DNA from: a virus
DNA length: 25,277 bases
Virus record (IMG/VR): IMGVR_UViG_3300027736_000231
Span: 1-25,277 of that record
Strand: one strand, 5' to 3'
The position numbers were made by a program, and so were the translations under genes. Below the pieces are notes generated by a model. The model was not told the origin of the DNA and did not search any database. It worked only from the letters and a program-made list of their open reading frames with translations. The first letter of the stretch is position 1; each line of letters starts with the position of its first letter. Below are positions 24,476 through 25,277 of the stretch, piece after piece.

Positions 24476-24691
24476 ATGGAAGGGGTTGAAGAATTGGCTA
24501 ACGAGACCGACAAGCGTTTAAGCGTTCACGAGGCGATATGCGCTCAACGGTACGAGGTCATTCAAACCCGCTTTGACGAAGGTTCCAAGCGCATGAATAG
24601 GATTGAGTACCTCTTGTATGTAGTCATCCTAGCCGTGTTGCTTGGCCCCGGCGTTGCCGCTGAAATGGTTAAAAAAGTTTTTGGACTATGA
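24476..24691 (+). CDS. Small membrane protein, holin/XhlA-like candidate
   Basis: This 71-residue protein has a charged helical N-terminal region (ETDKRLSVHEAICAQRYEVI) and one C-terminal hydrophobic segment at about 44-62 (EYLLYVVILAVLLGPGVAA). It ends KKVFGL. The coiled-coil-then-TM layout resembles XhlA-like haemolysin/holin-associated proteins. GGAG at 24464-24467 lies 8 bases from the ATG. It overlaps the next gene by ATGA. Its presence in a run of membrane proteins after the fibres suggests a lysis function, but this is inference. Confidence 0.6.
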   Translation: MEGVEELANETDKRLSVHEAICAQRYEVIQTRFDEGSKRMNRIEYLLYVVILAVLLGPGVAAEMVKKVFGL

Positions 24692-24951
24692 ATATTCAAG
24701 ACGTCCTAAAAGCGGTACTTCCTATTGTTGTGGCGTGTCTAGCATGGCTACTCGGTCAAGTGTCTGACTTCTCTACACGGCTGACTAAGATTGAAGGGCA
24801 GATGCCAGCACTAATCACTAAAGAAAATGTGCCGACTGACTCACCTTTAAGTGCAGAGGCAAGGCATAGGCTGAAAGAAGAAGTTTATAAAGACATTCAC
24901 CAACTACAAGTAAAGGTTCAATTACTTGAAGAACGAGAAAAGAGGAAGTAA
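24688..24951 (+). CDS. Small membrane-anchored coiled-coil protein, spanin- or holin-like
   Basis: This 87-residue protein has an N-terminal hydrophobic segment (VLKAVLPIVVACLAWLLG, 6-23) followed by a soluble helical part ending in a charged coiled coil (HQLQVKVQLLEEREKRK). This is the topology of an i-spanin or of a small phage membrane protein. No nested o-spanin lipobox frame was seen. It overlaps both neighbours (ATGA upstream, TAATG downstream), so translation is coupled. Confidence 0.55.
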   Translation: MNIQDVLKAVLPIVVACLAWLLGQVSDFSTRLTKIEGQMPALITKENVPTDSPLSAEARHRLKEEVYKDIHQLQVKVQLLEEREKRK

Positions 24952-25277
24952 TGTTTACACTATTTTCAACTTTGATTTCATTTTTGGCTGGCGGTTTGCC
25001 AAAACTATTAGATTACTTTCAAGACAGAAGTGACAAAAGCCATGAGTTGGAAATGGCGCAGTTGCAGATTCAACGTGAGTTGGAAATGCGAAAACTTGGC
25101 TTTGAGGCTCAAGAAAGGGTAGAACATATCCATATTGAGCAGATTGCTATGGAGACCTCATCTCAAGACAAACAAGTTTTAATTGGCGCTCAACAGGCTG
25201 AAATGCAAGCGTTATATGCCCACGACATAAGTTTGAATGAGGGAACTTCTGAGTGGATGCATAACCTAAGAGCCTCT
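24951..25277 (+). CDS. Membrane-associated protein, partial (runs off window)
   Basis: The first 109 residues are present with no stop codon. It begins MFTLFSTLISFLAGGLPKLL, a hydrophobic start, followed by a long polar helical region (ELEMAQLQIQRELEMRKLGF, then IHIEQIAMETSSQDKQ) and a NEGTSEWMHNLRAS stretch. In related phages such proteins often continue into two C-terminal membrane segments like three-TM holins. That part lies outside the window, so this is a guess. The ATG shares a base with the preceding stop. Confidence 0.65.
   Translation, partial: MFTLFSTLISFLAGGLPKLLDYFQDRSDKSHELEMAQLQIQRELEMRKLGFEAQERVEHIHIEQIAMETSSQDKQVLIGAQQAEMQALYAHDISLNEGTSEWMHNLRAS

Noticed and set aside
1-25277. 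tRNA genes, integrase or insertion sequences
   Set aside because: No cloverleaf-like structure, recombinase motif or terminal inverted repeats were seen.

Overview
The window is a contiguous stretch of the structural region of a tailed double-stranded DNA bacteriophage (Caudoviricetes). All supported genes are on the + strand. They are tightly packed, often with ATGA or TAATG stop/start overlaps, and mostly preceded by AGGAG-type ribosome binding sites. The gene content suggests a podovirus-like virion: an 835-residue portal with a helical C-terminus, a P22 gp4-like head-tail adaptor, no tape measure or tail tube genes, and fibre genes directly after the adaptor. Several families resemble those seen in uncultivated freshwater and marine phages (head-module Hsp10, NAPFGLRP-type head protein, DUF6321-like protein, lysine/GG-rich protein, YadA-like fibre repeats). 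A Gram-negative aquatic host is likely, but this is inference.

Layout. 1-390 is a non-coding leader with spaced AGCGAAT repeats, a small terminator-like hairpin and a candidate pseudoknotted RNA just before terS. 391-2395 holds the terminase subunits. 2399-7423 is one very large gene (1674 residues), a multi-domain 'polyvalent' protein ending in PcfJ-like and ADP-ribosyltransferase-like (ART-PolyVal) segments, placed between terL and portal. 7426-13781 is the head module: portal, two small proteins, a GroES-like co-chaperonin, scaffold, an unknown conserved protein, a putative decoration protein and the major capsid protein, closed by a strong terminator. 13860-16164 holds a beta-rich structural protein and a GG-repeat protein, closed by a second strong terminator. 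16209-18606 holds an unknown structural protein, a DUF6321-like fusion, the head-tail adaptor with an inserted discoidin-like domain, and a CxxC protein. 18606-24249 holds two large fibre proteins, the second with YadA-like repeats and a C-terminal Peptidase_S74 chaperone, then a small associated protein and a terminator-like hairpin. From 24309 a run of small genes, two or three with membrane segments, probably starts the lysis region; the last runs off the window.

How the genes work together. TerS and TerL package DNA through the portal into a capsid built from the major capsid protein on the scaffold, with the phage Hsp10 possibly modifying the host chaperonin for capsid folding. The gp4-like adaptor closes the head, and the fibres bind the host. 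The giant protein is best read as a candidate virion-borne, ejected effector. Its domains are separated by short GG motifs that recur in other proteins of this phage. That arrangement and the terS leader RNA are the two most interesting observations here.
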